64,000 nucleotides of DNA from Enterococcus canintestini (GTDB taxonomy: Bacteria > Bacillota > Bacilli > Lactobacillales > Enterococcaceae). Under the pieces are notes generated by a model, which was not told the origin of the DNA, searched no databases, and saw nothing but the letters and a program-made list of their open reading frames with translations. The stretch spans positions 16,894-80,893 of the forward strand of contig NZ_JXKG01000011.1 of NCBI RefSeq assembly GCF_001885735.1, read 5' to 3'. Shown here in pieces: positions 38,016-48,075 of the stretch. The translations under genes were made by a program, and so were the position numbers. Position 1 is the first letter of the stretch; each line of letters starts with the position of its first letter.

Positions 38016-38741
38016 GTGAAGATATTGGCGTTTGATACATCAAATAAAACATTAACTGTCAGTTTAATGGAAGATACTCTTTTATTAGGAGAAATCACCA
38101 CTAATGTAAATAAAAACCACAGTGTAACCTTAATGCCAGCTATAGCTGATTTAATGGAGAAAGTCGGGTTAACACCACAAGATATTGATCGGATTGTAGT
38201 CGCACAAGGTCCTGGCTCTTATACGGGTCTGCGAATTGGGGTAACGACAGCTAAAACATTGGCAGATACATTAAATTGTGAATTAGTCGGTGTTTCAAGT
38301 TTAGCTGTACTCGCAGCAAATTGCCGTAATTATAATGGCGTGATTGTACCGTTATTTGATGCAAGAAGAAATAATGTTTATACAGGTCTTTACAAATGGC
38401 AAGAAAATGAATTACAAACAGTTAAAAATGACACACATATTGCCTTAACCGATTTATTACCACAATTGGCTTTTGAAAAGGAAATTTTATTTGTTGGTGA
38501 AGATGTGATTAAATTTTCTGACCAGATAAAAACAGCATTGCCACATGCGACAATCAATCAGGTTCCTCATTGGCAAGTGCCAAATGGTGCTGTCTTAGCA
38601 GAACTAGGGGCAAAAAAAGCACCTGTTTTAGAGATTGATGCTTTTTTACCATTATATTTAAAACGAGTAGAGGCAGAAGAAAAATGGATAGCAAGCCACC
38701 AGGATTGGACAGGTGATGAGAATTATGTTGAAAAAATTTAA
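38016..38741 (+). CDS. tsaB: tRNA t6A protein TsaB
   Basis: A 241-residue ASKHA-fold partner of TsaD in making threonylcarbamoyl-A37 of ANN-decoding tRNAs. The start reads VKILAFDTSNKTLTVSLM, and the AQGPGSYTGLRIGVTTAKTLAD stretch (part of residues 66-85) is the family hallmark. AAAGGAGAGG lies nine bases before GTG 38016. A longer frame from 37854 adds a hydrophobic, AT-rich 54-residue leader with no ribosome site and is rejected. It overlaps the first GNAT gene. Confidence 0.93.
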   Translation: MKILAFDTSNKTLTVSLMEDTLLLGEITTNVNKNHSVTLMPAIADLMEKVGLTPQDIDRIVVAQGPGSYTGLRIGVTTAKTLADTLNCELVGVSSLAVLAANCRNYNGVIVPLFDARRNNVYTGLYKWQENELQTVKNDTHIALTDLLPQLAFEKEILFVGEDVIKFSDQIKTALPHATINQVPHWQVPNGAVLAELGAKKAPVLEIDAFLPLYLKRVEAEEKWIASHQDWTGDENYVEKI

Positions 38742-39255
38742 AGCTCTTTTGCCAAAGCCTCCGTTTAAATCAGCAGGATATACTTCACGGCCTTATCCTG
38801 TAAATACCAAATGGCTTGTGCGGGAAGTGACAAATGAAGATATTAAAGCTCTATTAGCAGTGGAACGAGAAGTTTATCATGGCAAATTACCTTGGACAAA
38901 ATCAGCTTTTTTATCTGAATTGATTTCACCACTGCCACATTTGTATTTATGTGTCGAAAACGAGGATATCTTAGCTTTTGGCGGATGTAGGATTATTGGA
39001 AATGATGCCCATATCACCAATATTGCTGTTCATCCTAAATTTCAAGGTGCAGGTATCGGGACTTTTTTATTAGAAGAGCTTGAAACTTTTGCGCGCCAAC
39101 ACGGCTGTCTTACGATGTCTTTAGAAGTGCGTCTTAGTAATCGTGACGCTCAGCGTCTCTACCGCAAGTTGGGTTACGTTTCACGAGCGATTAAACCTGC
39201 CTACTACGACCAAACCAATGAAGACGCTTTGGATATGGTGAAATATATTGAATAA
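38725..39255 (+). CDS. rimI: RimI-type N-acetyltransferase
   Basis: A 176-residue GNAT enzyme. The acetyl-CoA loop reads VHPKFQGAGIGTFLLEEL (Q/R-x-x-G-x-G/A form) near residues 108-125, and the C-terminal RLYRKLGYVSRAIKPAYY matches RimI. It carries a 35-residue N-terminal extension. AGGTG is nine bases before ATG 38725; GTG 38713 and ATG 38716 overlap that site. RimI acetylates the N-terminus of ribosomal S18 in E. coli; in Firmicutes the target is less clear. It overlaps tsaB by 17 bases. Confidence 0.88.
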   Translation: MLKKFKALLPKPPFKSAGYTSRPYPVNTKWLVREVTNEDIKALLAVEREVYHGKLPWTKSAFLSELISPLPHLYLCVENEDILAFGGCRIIGNDAHITNIAVHPKFQGAGIGTFLLEELETFARQHGCLTMSLEVRLSNRDAQRLYRKLGYVSRAIKPAYYDQTNEDALDMVKYIE

Positions 39256-39724
39256 TTTTAAGATTAAAGAAAAAAAAGATTACAACTTGACGGAATTGGC
39301 TGATTCATTGTATAACTTGGCAGAGGCTGCCTATCAAACCGGAAGCCCCTGGAAAAAAGAGCAATATCTGACGGATTTAACGAATGCTTTAACCAATTAT
39401 TTTATTATTGAAGAAAAAGGAACAATCGTTGCTTTTTTAGCCTATCAAAAGATTGTTGATGAAGTTGAAGTTGCTAATCTAGCAGTTCATCCTAAGTCTC
39501 AAAATAAAGGATATGGCGGAATATTAATGAAATTGGTAGATAAAATTTCTGGTGTAAACCAAATCTTTTTAGAAGTCCGGGTAAAAAACTTCTCGGCTAA
39601 AAATTTATATTTAGCCCATGGTTATGAAGTTATTAGCCGACGGGCAGACTATTATCAAAATCCGATCGAGGATGCTTTAATTATGGTAAAGAAAGTGAGG
39701 TCAATTTTAGAAAATGAAGTCTGA
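39248..39724 (+). CDS. Second GNAT acetyltransferase, RimI-like
   Basis: A 158-residue GNAT protein with [19 protein letters not shown] as the acetyl-CoA loop and [38 protein letters not shown] near the end. It resembles the preceding RimI along most of its length (LEVR, LY-xxGY, YYxxxxxDAL..), so the pair looks like an old tandem duplication. Start is TTG 39248 with a weak ribosome site and an 8-base overlap with rimI; it also overlaps tsaD by 11 bases. Confidence 0.85.
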   Translation: MNNFKIKEKKDYNLTELADSLYNLAEAAYQTGSPWKKEQYLTDLTNALTNYFIIEEKGTIVAFLAYQKIVDEVEVANLAVHPKSQNKGYGGILMKLVDKISGVNQIFLEVRVKNFSAKNLYLAHGYEVISRRADYYQNPIEDALIMVKKVRSILENEV

Positions 39725-40727
39725 ATTAATTTTGGCTATTGAAAGTAGCTGTGATGAAACCAGTGTAGCAGTGATTAAAGATGGGCATGAAATATTAAGT
39801 AATATTGTTGCATCTCAAATTAAAAGTCATCAACGTTTTGGTGGGGTGGTTCCAGAAGTTGCTAGCAGACATCATGTAGAACAAATTACGATATGTCTAG
39901 AAGATGCTTTAGCTCAAGCACAAGTAAAACCTGCGGATTTAACAGCAGTAGCAGTAACTTATGGTCCTGGTTTAGTAGGGTCACTTTTAATTGGAATTTC
40001 AGCAGCTAAAGCTTTTGCTTGGGCACACCAGTTACCTTTGATCCCAGTTAATCATATGGCTGGCCATATTTATGCGGCCCGTTTAGTGAAGCCGTTACAA
40101 TTTCCATTAATGGCTTTATTAGTTAGCGGTGGCCATACAGAACTGGTTTATATGGCAGCAGATGGAACTTATGAAATTATTGGTGAAACACGCGATGATG
40201 CAGCTGGTGAAGCGTATGACAAAGTAGGACGAGTGTTAGGATTAACTTATCCAAGTGGAAAAGAAATCGATACACTTGCTCATCTTGGCAACGACACATT
40301 TAACTTCCCGCGGGCGATGATTCACGATGATAATTATGACTTTAGTTTTAGCGGTTTAAAAAGTGCCTTTATAAATTTAGTCCATAATGCCAATCAAAAG
40401 GGTACCGAATTAAGTAAAGAAGATTTAGCTGCAAGTTTTCAAGCCAGTGTAGTAGACGTGTTAACAGCAAAAACAATTAGAGCTTGTCAAAATTGGCCGG
40501 TTAAACAACTAATCGTTGCCGGTGGAGTTGCGGCAAATAAAGGGTTACGGGAACGTTTGAGTGAAGAATTACCTAAAGAAGTGCCTGGTGTTGAATTAAT
40601 TGTACCGCCACTACGTTTATGTGGGGATAATGCTGCGATGATTGGAGCGGCAGCTCATGTGGAATTAGCTAAACAAAACGTAGGCGACTATCGTTTAAAT
40701 GCAAAACCAGGTTTAGCATTAGCGTAA
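39714..40727 (+). CDS. tsaD: tRNA t6A synthase catalytic subunit TsaD
   Basis: A 337-residue ASKHA-fold metal enzyme that places threonylcarbamoyl on A37 of t[17 protein letters not shown] is near residues 7-20, the metal-binding NHMAGHIYA (H..H) near 111-119, and [10 protein letters not shown] and CGDNAAMIG complete the ATP site. It overlaps the second GNAT gene. TsaE, the third partner, is not in this window. Confidence 0.96.
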   Translation: MKSELILAIESSCDETSVAVIKDGHEILSNIVASQIKSHQRFGGVVPEVASRHHVEQITICLEDALAQAQVKPADLTAVAVTYGPGLVGSLLIGISAAKAFAWAHQLPLIPVNHMAGHIYAARLVKPLQFPLMALLVSGGHTELVYMAADGTYEIIGETRDDAAGEAYDKVGRVLGLTYPSGKEIDTLAHLGNDTFNFPRAMIHDDNYDFSFSGLKSAFINLVHNANQKGTELSKEDLAASFQASVVDVLTAKTIRACQNWPVKQLIVAGGVAANKGLRERLSEELPKEVPGVELIVPPLRLCGDNAAMIGAAAHVELAKQNVGDYRLNAKPGLALA

Positions 40728-40900
40728 TCTTTTTCAAATTGTGTTTTTAATAGTGGTAGCTTTTGAAAAAATTAATGGTAAAAAAGAGTTATATTATTGA
40801 TGTAGTCAAGAAGTAGTAATTTTCTTCAGGCTGATGGATTTTTGGGGGAAATGAAATCATCTGATTGTAAGATTACTATTTCTGGCTTCCTTTCTTAAAA

Positions 40901-40935
40901 AATGGACACTTGGCTTGTGCTAAGTGTCCATTTTT
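40901..40935. terminator. Bidirectional terminator between tsaD and arcR
   Basis: ATGGACACTT pairs with AAGTGTCCAT, flanked by an A-run and a T-run. Confidence 0.85.
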
Positions 40936-40944
40936 TTACTTAGG

Positions 40945-41631
40945 TTACTTTATGGCTTTTTCATAAAAAGTAAAAATTTTCTTATCGTAGTCAATTAAAC
41001 CTTTTTCTTTTAATTTTTTGATCACTTGGCCGGCTGTTTCACGGGTAGTACCACTATTAACGGCTAGTTCCTTTAAAGTAATTGGAAAAGGAATGGTGGT
41101 TTTTGATTTTGATTCTTGGTGCCCAAGTTCCCGTTTCAATATGTAGAGATTTTGCGTTACGCGATCGTGGGCATTCGAAGTTAAACCAGTTTGAAGCCGT
41201 AATTGATGACTTTCAATAATTTTATTTTGCTTTTTAATTAGGTAAAGTAATTGTTTATTATTTTTTTGACAAATTTGTTCGTAAATTTGGGTTGGGAAAT
41301 AGAAAGTTTCAATATCTGTTAAGGCTTGTGCGCTGTGGGTATATACTTCTGCTTCAAACATACCACCCAAAGGAAAAACGCTATTGTTTGAAACATAATC
41401 ATAATAATAATAAGTAGCACTTTCATCGTAACGCTCAATTCTAACTAAACCCTCCACAACATAATAAAGTCGATCTCGAGCGTCGCCTTCATCAAAAAGA
41501 ACTTGTCCTTTTTTATATGATCGTAATAAAACGTTTGCTTTTAAAAGTTGGAACTCATCCTCTGTTAGATTTTCAAAATCTGCTTGGTATCTTAAACGAG
41601 AAAATTGGTAATCTACCTTGTCTGCATACAT
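40945..41631 (-). CDS. arcR: Crp/Fnr family regulator ArcR
   Basis: A 228-residue regulator with an N-terminal cyclic-nucleotide-binding-type beta-roll (LRSYKKGQVLFDEGDARDRLYYVVEG region), a dimer helix, and a C-terminal winged helix-turn-helix LKELAVNSGTTRETAGQVIKKL. No Fe-S cysteine cluster is seen at the N-terminus, so it is ArcR- rather than Fnr-like. It is divergent from arcA across 476 bases. ArcR proteins activate the arginine deiminase genes under low oxygen or energy. AAAGGAG precedes the ATG. Confidence 0.88.
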   Translation of the reverse strand: MYADKVDYQFSRLRYQADFENLTEDEFQLLKANVLLRSYKKGQVLFDEGDARDRLYYVVEGLVRIERYDESATYYYYDYVSNNSVFPLGGMFEAEVYTHSAQALTDIETFYFPTQIYEQICQKNNKQLLYLIKKQNKIIESHQLRLQTGLTSNAHDRVTQNLYILKRELGHQESKSKTTIPFPITLKELAVNSGTTRETAGQVIKKLKEKGLIDYDKKIFTFYEKAIK

Positions 41632-42107
41632 CGTTGGCTAACTCCTTTGTACTCTTTTTTTCTCTATTTTATATTGTTGCTTTTTTCGAGTTGTTTGTAA
41701 AGAGTGAACTAATGCAAATAAGGGGAGATTGGGCAAAAAAATAATGAAAAATTCTAATTCGAATTTTTATCAAAAGAAAATGAAAAAAGTGAATAAAAGT
41801 TGTCGTTGTATATTGAAAATATACAAAATATTAAAATAGTATGCGTTTTCAAATTTATAAATCCTTGATAATATAGAAAGAATGTTTGTATGCAAAAAAA
41901 AAATCTAAATGAATAAATATTTTTTTTAGAGTAAAAATGAATAAATATAGTCCTTGTTATGATTATTTTGTCGTCTAATCGGGTAAATATAAATAACACC
42001 GGATATAATGTGAAATATTTCTCGTTTGTAATGCCGAATAAATTTGAAAACCCTTTCTTTTAAGCGTTAATCTATTAATGTAATCAATAACGAGGAGGCA
42101 ATAAAAA
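41632..42107. promoter_or_regulatory. arcR-arcA divergent control region
   Basis: An A/T-rich 476-base region. It holds two copies of AAATGAATAAATAT (41907-41920 and 41935-41948), near the ArgR/AhrC box core; a Crp/Fnr-like TGTGA-AATATT-TCTCG at 42009-42024; TTGAAA at 42044-42049 as candidate -35; and a 14-of-15 cre match at 42044-42058. Confidence 0.6.
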
Positions 42108-43337
42108 ATGGACAAACCAATTCACGTGTTTTCCGAAATCGGAAAACTGAACACTGTTCTATTAAAAAGACCTGGCGTAGAAGTTGAAAACTTAACTCCA
42201 GACATTATGGATCGTTTACTATTTGATGATATTCCATATTTGCCAAATGCCCAAGCTGAGCATGATGAGTTCGCCAAAGTATTACAAGACAATGGGGCAG
42301 AAACACTTTATTTAGAAAAATTATCAACAGAAGCAATTGATGCTGGAAATGTGAAAGAAGAATTTTTAAATCGCATTCTTGATGAATCACATATCGACTC
42401 TGCTACAGTGCGTCAAGGCTTATTTGAATACTTACTAAGTATGGAAACCCAAGACATGGTAGATAAAATCATGGCTGGTGTCCGCACAAAAGAAATTGAT
42501 GTTAAATCACGTTCACTTTTAGATTTATCTAGTGATGATGACTATCCATTTTATATGGATCCAATGCCTAACTTATACTTCACCCGCGACCCTTCCGCTT
42601 CAATTGGTAACGGTATGACAGTTAACAAAATGACTTTTGAAGCACGTCGTCGTGAATCATTATTTACAGAATATATCTTAAAACATCATCCACGTTTTGC
42701 AGGTAAAGTTGATGTTTGGTTAGATCGTGAAGCTGACGGTCACATTGAAGGTGGGGACGAATTAGTTCTTAGCCATGAAGTCTTAGCCGTGGGTATTTCA
42801 CAACGAACTAATGCGAAAACATTGGAAAAATTGGCGCGCAATATGTTTGCAAAAAATGCCGGCTTTGAAAAAGTTCTAGCTATTAAAATTCCAAATAACC
42901 GCGCGATGATGCACTTAGATACTGTATTTACAATGGTAGATTATGATAAATTTACTATTCATCCAGCAATTCAAGATGCAGACGGTAAAATTGACTGCTT
43001 TATCTTAGAACCAAATGGTGACGATATTACAATCACACAAACCAATGATTTACACGGCACCTTAAAAGATTTATTACACTTAGATGATTTAGTTTTAATT
43101 CCAACTGGTAACGGCGATGCAATTGTTGCTCCTCGTGAACAATGGAATGATGGTTCAAACACTTTAGCAATTGCACCAGGTGTAGTTGTAACCTATAATC
43201 GTAACTATGTATCCAATGAAATTTTGCGTAGCTATGGTATTAAAGTGTTAGAAATCCATTCAGGAGAATTATCACGCGGTCGTGGTGGTCCTCGTTGCAT
43301 GAGTCAACCATTAGTACGTGAAGACTTAAAAAAATAA
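42108..43337 (+). CDS. arcA: Arginine deiminase
   Basis: A 409-residue enzyme that turns arginine into citrulline and ammonia, the first step of the arginine deiminase pathway. The catalytic Cys is C397 in [11 protein letters not shown] near the end, with the FTRDPS and HLDTVFTM regions and the EGGDEL substrate motif upstream. AACGAGGAGG lies before the ATG. First gene of arcABC; a hairpin separates it from arcB. Confidence 0.97.
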   Translation: MDKPIHVFSEIGKLNTVLLKRPGVEVENLTPDIMDRLLFDDIPYLPNAQAEHDEFAKVLQDNGAETLYLEKLSTEAIDAGNVKEEFLNRILDESHIDSATVRQGLFEYLLSMETQDMVDKIMAGVRTKEIDVKSRSLLDLSSDDDYPFYMDPMPNLYFTRDPSASIGNGMTVNKMTFEARRRESLFTEYILKHHPRFAGKVDVWLDREADGHIEGGDELVLSHEVLAVGISQRTNAKTLEKLARNMFAKNAGFEKVLAIKIPNNRAMMHLDTVFTMVDYDKFTIHPAIQDADGKIDCFILEPNGDDITITQTNDLHGTLKDLLHLDDLVLIPTGNGDAIVAPREQWNDGSNTLAIAPGVVVTYNRNYVSNEILRSYGIKVLEIHSGELSRGRGGPRCMSQPLVREDLKK

Positions 43338-43346
43338 AAAGATGAA

Positions 43347-43386
43347 TTGGTTCTGCGGGCAGCTTTAGGCTGCCTTAGCGGACCAA
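43347..43386 (+). other. arcA-arcB intercistronic stem-loop
   Basis: An inner stem GGCAGC/GCTGCC with TTTAG loop, bounded by TTGGTTC/GGACCAA. No T-run follows. It may be an mRNA processing or stability element that sets the arcA to arcB ratio. Confidence 0.65.
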
Positions 43387-43416
43387 ATGAATTATAACTA
43401 AAGGAGAGCTCAACTT

Positions 43417-44436
43417 ATGAAAGAATCTGTATTCCAAGGAAGAAGCTTGTTAGCTGAAAAAGATTTTACGAAAGAAGAAATTCAATATTTAATCGATTTT
43501 TCTGAACATTTGAAAGATCTTAAAAAACGTGGTATTCCACACCACTACTTAGAAGGCAAAAACATTGCTCTTTTATTTGAAAAAACTTCTACTCGTACCC
43601 GTGCTGCCTTTACTACAGCTGCAATTGATTTAGGTGCACATCCTGAATATCTTGGTGCAAATGATATCCAATTAGGTAAAAAAGAATCTACTGAAGATAC
43701 TGCCAAAGTATTGGGCCGTATGTTTGACGGGATTGAATTCCGCGGATTCAGCCAAAAAATGGTTGAAGAGTTGGCTGAGTTTTCAGGCGTTCCAGTTTGG
43801 AATGGTTTGACAGATGAATGGCATCCAACACAAATGATTGCTGACTTCTTAACAATCCAAGAAAACTTTGGAACTGTAGAAGACATCACATTAGCTTACT
43901 GTGGTGACGGCCGTAATAACATGGCAAACTCATTATTAGTAACTGGTGCAATTTTAGGTACAAATGTACGAATCGTAGCGCCAAAAGAATTACAACCTGA
44001 AGAAGACATCCAAAAAATGGCACAAGAATTTGCTGAAAAATCAGGTGCTAAATTGATGGTTACAGACGATGTTGATAAAGGTGTTGACGGTGCTGATGTA
44101 TTGTACTCAGATGTTTGGGTATCAATGGGTGAAGAAGACAAATTTGAAGAACGGATTAAATTATTACGTCCTTACCAAATCAACATGGAAATGATTGAAA
44201 AAACACATAATACCGATCGCCTAATCTTCTTACACTGCTTACCAGCATTCCATGACACTAACACTGTCTACGGTGAACAAATGAAAGAAAGATTTGGCAT
44301 CACTGAAATGGAAGTTACTGATGAAGTATTCCGTTCAAAATATGCTCGTCAATTTGATCAAGCAGAAAACCGTATGCACTCAATCAAAGCGATTATGGCT
44401 GCAACATTGGGTAATCTATTCATTCCCCGCGTTTAA
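43417..44436 (+). CDS. arcB: Ornithine carbamoyltransferase (catabolic)
   Basis: A 339-residue transcarbamylase. STRTRAAF near residues 56-63 binds carbamoyl phosphate, HPTQMIADF and HCLPAFHD complete the site. Between arcA and arcC it acts in the phosphorolytic direction: citrulline to ornithine and carbamoyl phosphate. AAAGGAG lies before the ATG; the gap to arcA is 79 bases. Confidence 0.96.
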   Translation: MKESVFQGRSLLAEKDFTKEEIQYLIDFSEHLKDLKKRGIPHHYLEGKNIALLFEKTSTRTRAAFTTAAIDLGAHPEYLGANDIQLGKKESTEDTAKVLGRMFDGIEFRGFSQKMVEELAEFSGVPVWNGLTDEWHPTQMIADFLTIQENFGTVEDITLAYCGDGRNNMANSLLVTGAILGTNVRIVAPKELQPEEDIQKMAQEFAEKSGAKLMVTDDVDKGVDGADVLYSDVWVSMGEEDKFEERIKLLRPYQINMEMIEKTHNTDRLIFLHCLPAFHDTNTVYGEQMKERFGITEMEVTDEVFRSKYARQFDQAENRMHSIKAIMAATLGNLFIPRV

Positions 44437-44564
44437 TCGTTACTAAACTAAAAACCTACTTTAACTAAGACGAGTCAGTTCTTTGAGCCTTTTGCCTGTC
44501 AAAAGAGCTGGCTTGTTTTGGTGTTTCTAAAAACTTATGAAATTTCTTACGAGGAGCGATAATT

Positions 44565-45512
44565 ATGGCAAAACGTAAAGTCGTTGTGGCTTTAGGCGGG
44601 AATGCAATTTTATCTGATGATGCAACTGCACAAGCACAACAAAACGCATTAAAAGAAACCGCAAAATACTTGGTACAATTTATTGAGCAAGGTGATGAGT
44701 TAATCATCTCTCATGGTAATGGTCCTCAAGTTGGGAACTTATTAATTCAACAAGCGGCCGCTGACTCTGAAAAAACACCAGCAATGCCTTTAGATACTTG
44801 TGTGGCGATGACAGAAGGTTCAATTGGCTACTGGTTACAAAATGAAATGGGATCAATTTTAAAAGAAAAAGGAATCGATAAAGATGTCGTTTCTTTAGTA
44901 ACTCAAGTAATCGTAGCAGAAGACGATCCATCATTTAACAACCCAAGTAAACCAGTTGGTCCTTTCTTTACAGAAGAAGAAGCCAAACAACAAATGTCTG
45001 CTAGTAGCAATGCAACTTTTAAAGAAGATGCAGGACGTGGCTGGCGCAAAGTTGTAGCTTCACCAAAACCAATTTCAATTAAAGAAGCACGTGTCATTGA
45101 AAGTCTAGTCGATCAAGGCGTTGTAACTATTTCTGTTGGTGGTGGTGGCATCCCTGTCGTTGAAACTGAAAATGGCTTAGAAGGTCGCGAAGCGGTTATC
45201 GATAAAGATTTTGCTTCTGAAAAATTAGCTGAAATCATCAATGCAGATCTTTTGATTGTATTAACGGGTGTCGATAATGTTTATGTAAACTATCAAAAAC
45301 CAGATCAAAAGAAACTAGAACGCGTAACTGTTTCTGAAATGAAACAATATATTAAAGAAGATCAGTTTGCACCAGGTAGCATGTTACCAAAAGTGCAAGC
45401 ATGTATCGAATTTGTTGAAGCTCGTCCTGAAGGCAAAGCAATCATCACTTCATTAGAAAATATTGAAAACCTATTAGCTAATGAAGATGGAACAATTGTC
45501 GTTGCCGACTAA
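44565..45512 (+). CDS. arcC: Carbamate kinase
   Basis: A 315-residue amino-acid-kinase-fold enzyme that makes ATP from carbamoyl phosphate, the energy-yielding step. The N-terminal [12 protein letters not shown], the [12 protein letters not shown] loop near 46-57 and the GGGGIPVV motif near 190 are family landmarks. CGAGGAG precedes the ATG. The arginine-ornithine antiporter gene arcD is not next to it; the next element is the argS T-box. Confidence 0.95.
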   Translation: MAKRKVVVALGGNAILSDDATAQAQQNALKETAKYLVQFIEQGDELIISHGNGPQVGNLLIQQAAADSEKTPAMPLDTCVAMTEGSIGYWLQNEMGSILKEKGIDKDVVSLVTQVIVAEDDPSFNNPSKPVGPFFTEEEAKQQMSASSNATFKEDAGRGWRKVVASPKPISIKEARVIESLVDQGVVTISVGGGGIPVVETENGLEGREAVIDKDFASEKLAEIINADLLIVLTGVDNVYVNYQKPDQKKLERVTVSEMKQYIKEDQFAPGSMLPKVQACIEFVEARPEGKAIITSLENIENLLANEDGTIVVAD

Positions 45513-45531
45513 TTCATTATTTTGTGAAAAA

Positions 45532-45583
45532 ATAGCTCTGCTGTACATTTTTCTCCTTTAGGGTACAGTGGAGGTATTTTTTT
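45532..45583 (+). terminator. Terminator of the arc operon
   Basis: CTGTAC/GTACAG stem with extra outer pairs, T-run to 45583. Confidence 0.8.
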
Positions 45584-45662
45584 AATACTGGTTATAAATA
45601 TGCACTATTTAGTGGAAAACGAAATAAAATACTTGTTGTTTTAAAATAATAATAAAAAAGAC

Positions 45663-45691
45663 TAGCCAGAAAAAAAAGTATTTGCTATAAT
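45663..45691 (+). promoter_or_regulatory. argS promoter
   Basis: TAGCCA at 45663-45668 (weak -35), 17-base spacer, TATAAT at 45686-45691 with a TG extension. Confidence 0.65.
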
Positions 45692-45719
45692 CGGTGTCAG
45701 TTTAATAATTGATTTTGTG

Positions 45720-45928
45720 AACAAGAGAGTATTATTTGTTGGAAAACATAGCGAGTTTGGGAAGGTGTAAGCCAAGCAGGAAGGCAAATAAGAAGCGCAC
45801 TTGGGAAAATCTGCTAAAAAAGCAGACGGCCATCTACCGTTATAGAAGAAGCTGGTCTGAAATTCAGACAATAAGAGTGGTACCGCGGGAAGTCTCGTCT
45901 CTAACGATTATCGTTAGGGGCTTTTTTT
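45720..45928 (+). promoter_or_regulatory. T-box riboswitch (arginine) upstream of argS
   Basis: Stem I starts with CAAG (45722-45725) paired to CTTG after the specifier; TTATTTG pairs with CAAATAA (about 45785-45791). The specifier loop GAAGCGCA carries CGC (Arg) at 45796-45798. The apical AGCGAG and GGTGTAAGCC parts are typical. The conserved T-box AGAGTGGTACCGCG is at 45874-45887, and the terminator stem is 45897-45921 with a T-run. Uncharged tRNA-Arg should allow read-through into argS. Confidence 0.88.
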
Positions 45929-46040
45929 ATTGGTAAAATCCAGCTAGATAAAGGTTCTAACTGGTTTTGGTTGCAATTAAATTGTAAAATAATGGTAACT
46001 GATGAGTTTTATGCTCATTTTAATCTAAGGAGGATATTTG

Positions 46041-47732
46041 ATGAATAACAAAGATGTCGTAGCAAAAGCACTTTACGCTGTATTAAAAGATGATTTATCA
46101 ATGGAACAAATTGAAAAGCTTTTGGAAAATCCCAAATCTGCTGATCACGGGGATGTGGCCTTTCCTGCTTTTGCCTTAGCTAAATCGTATAAAAAAGCAC
46201 CACAACAAATTGCACCAGAATTAGCAGAAAAAATTGACGGTGCTAATTTTGAAAAAATTGAAGTTGTTGGTCCATACTTAAACTTCTTTATGAATAAAGG
46301 TGCTATTTCAGAAAAAGTTTTAGCCACTGTAGTAAAAGAAAAAGAACACTACGGAGATGCTAATATTGGAGAAAATCGTAATGTACCAATCGATTTGTCT
46401 TCACCAAATATTGCCAAACCGATTTCAATGGGACACTTGCGTTCTACGGTTATTGGTAACTCCATTGGATTTATTATGGAAAAAATTGGCTATAACCCAA
46501 TTCGGATTAACCATTTAGGTGACTGGGGTACACAATTTGGTAAATTAATTGTTGCCTATAAAAAATGGGGTTCAGAAGAAGCGGTTAAAGAGCAACCAAT
46601 CAACGAATTATTACGTTTGTATGTACAGTTTCATGAAGAAGTTGAAACACAGCCTGAACTGGACGATGAAGCTCGTGCTTGGTTTAAAAAACTAGAAGAC
46701 GGTGACAAAGAGGCTGTTTCATTATGGCAGTGGTTCCGTGATGAATCAATGAAAGAATTCAATAAAATCTACGATATGTTAGAAGTTAAATTTGACTCTT
46801 TAAATGGGGAAGCTTTCTACAATGATAAGATGGATGAAATTATCGAATTGTTGGAAGAAAAACATTTACTAAAAGAAGATCGTGGCGCAGAAATCGTCGA
46901 TTTATCTGCTTATGATTTGAATCCGGCGTTAATCCGTAAATCTGATGGTGCCACACTTTATATCACCCGTGACTTAGCGGCAGCGTTATATCGTAAACGG
47001 ACTTATGATTTTGCCCAATCTATTTACGTAGTAGGTAACGAACAAAGCTATCATTTTAAACAATTAAAAGCAGTTCTAAAAGAAATGGGCTTTGACTGGT
47101 CTGACGACATGCATCACATTGCATTTGGCTTGATTACGCAAGGTGGTAAAAAATTATCAACGCGTAAAGGGAAGATCGTTTTACTTGAAGAAGTCTTAAA
47201 TCAAGCAATTGATTCAGCGAAAGAACAAATTTCTGAGAAAAATCCTGATTTAGAAAACAAAGACGAAGTAGCTAAACAAGTCGGTGTAGGCGCAGTTATT
47301 TTCCACGATCTTAAAAATGACCGCTTAAATACATTTGACTTTACATTAGAAGAAGTGGTTCGTTTTGAAGGCGAAACTGGTCCGTATGTACAATACACTC
47401 ATGCTCGGGCAATGAGTATTTTAGAAAAAGCAGGCTTTACACCAGATGAAAATGCGCACTATACATTAAATGACGAAGCTTCTTGGGAAGTGGTAAAATT
47501 AATTCAACAATACCCAGATACAATCTTAAAAGCTGCATCTAATTACGAACCATCTGTGATTGCTAAACATGCAATCAAATTGGCACAAGCATTTAATAAA
47601 TATTATGCGAATGTGAAAATTTTGGCGGATGACAATCAAAAAGATGCCCGTCTAGCTTTAGTATATGCTGTGACAGTTTTACTAAAAGAAGACCTACGTC
47701 TATTAGGATTACACGCCCCAGACAAAATGTAA
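46041..47732 (+). CDS. argS: Arginyl-tRNA synthetase
   Basis: A 563-residue class I synthetase. The N-terminal tRNA-recognition domain is followed by the HIGH-type motif SMGHLRST (about 131-138) and the KMSKS-type loop KKLSTRKGK. The anticodon-binding domain ends with [12 protein letters not shown], the normal ArgS terminus. AAGGAGG is seven bases before ATG 46041; a TTG at 46038 lacks support. Expression is under the T-box and it has its own terminator. Confidence 0.97.
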   Translation: MNNKDVVAKALYAVLKDDLSMEQIEKLLENPKSADHGDVAFPAFALAKSYKKAPQQIAPELAEKIDGANFEKIEVVGPYLNFFMNKGAISEKVLATVVKEKEHYGDANIGENRNVPIDLSSPNIAKPISMGHLRSTVIGNSIGFIMEKIGYNPIRINHLGDWGTQFGKLIVAYKKWGSEEAVKEQPINELLRLYVQFHEEVETQPELDDEARAWFKKLEDGDKEAVSLWQWFRDESMKEFNKIYDMLEVKFDSLNGEAFYNDKMDEIIELLEEKHLLKEDRGAEIVDLSAYDLNPALIRKSDGATLYITRDLAAALYRKRTYDFAQSIYVVGNEQSYHFKQLKAVLKEMGFDWSDDMHHIAFGLITQGGKKLSTRKGKIVLLEEVLNQAIDSAKEQISEKNPDLENKDEVAKQVGVGAVIFHDLKNDRLNTFDFTLEEVVRFEGETGPYVQYTHARAMSILEKAGFTPDENAHYTLNDEASWEVVKLIQQYPDTILKAASNYEPSVIAKHAIKLAQAFNKYYANVKILADDNQKDARLALVYAVTVLLKEDLRLLGLHAPDKM

Positions 47733-47741
47733 ATCTAAATA

Positions 47742-47785
47742 AAAAAACGGTAGCAGTTATTTAAATAGTTGCTACCGTTTTACTA
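47742..47785. terminator. Bidirectional terminator after argS
   Basis: AAACGGTAGCA pairs with TGCTACCGTTT, with A and T runs outside, between convergent genes. Confidence 0.85.
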
Positions 47786-47795
47786 TATTTAATTA

Positions 47796-48074
47796 CTAGC
47801 AAATTAAAAATTTCCAAATAATTAGTAGTAAAAATCCGATAAAAAAGGGAGGAACGACTACTAAAATAAAATGACTGATCGTCTTACCAACTTCTCTTTC
47901 TTTTTTATAAGCGGGATCATTGCGATCTAATTGAAATTTCTTTAGAGAACGAGACCAAAATAGACCATTGCTAATTTTTAACATTATACTTAAAAAAAGT
48001 AAGAATGTTGTAAAAGAAAGACCAACAATTAAAAACACAGTTAAGTTGTCTAGACCAAAAAGAGCATGGTTCAT
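47796..48074 (-). CDS. Small two-helix membrane protein, unknown
   Basis: I do not recognise this protein. It is 92 residues from ATG 48074 (GAGG six bases before) and has two membrane helices, about 10-30 and 69-88, joined by a basic loop rich in Lys and Arg. It starts two bases after the lysK stop on the same strand, so it is coupled to the synthetase. A TTG at 48086 would add four residues. Confidence 0.68.
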   Translation of the reverse strand: MNHALFGLDNLTVFLIVGLSFTTFLLFLSIMLKISNGLFWSRSLKKFQLDRNDPAYKKEREVGKTISHFILVVVPPFFIGFLLLIIWKFLIC

Positions 48075-48075
48075 G

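Noticed and set aside
40851..40898. 15-codon frame with GGGGGAA ahead of it, after tsaD
   Set aside because: Very short, with no clear promoter and no recognisable sequence; cannot be told from chance.
45736..45936. 66-residue plus-strand frame before argS
   Set aside because: It lies wholly in the T-box leader, has no ribosome site, and its apparent codons follow from paired RNA segments.
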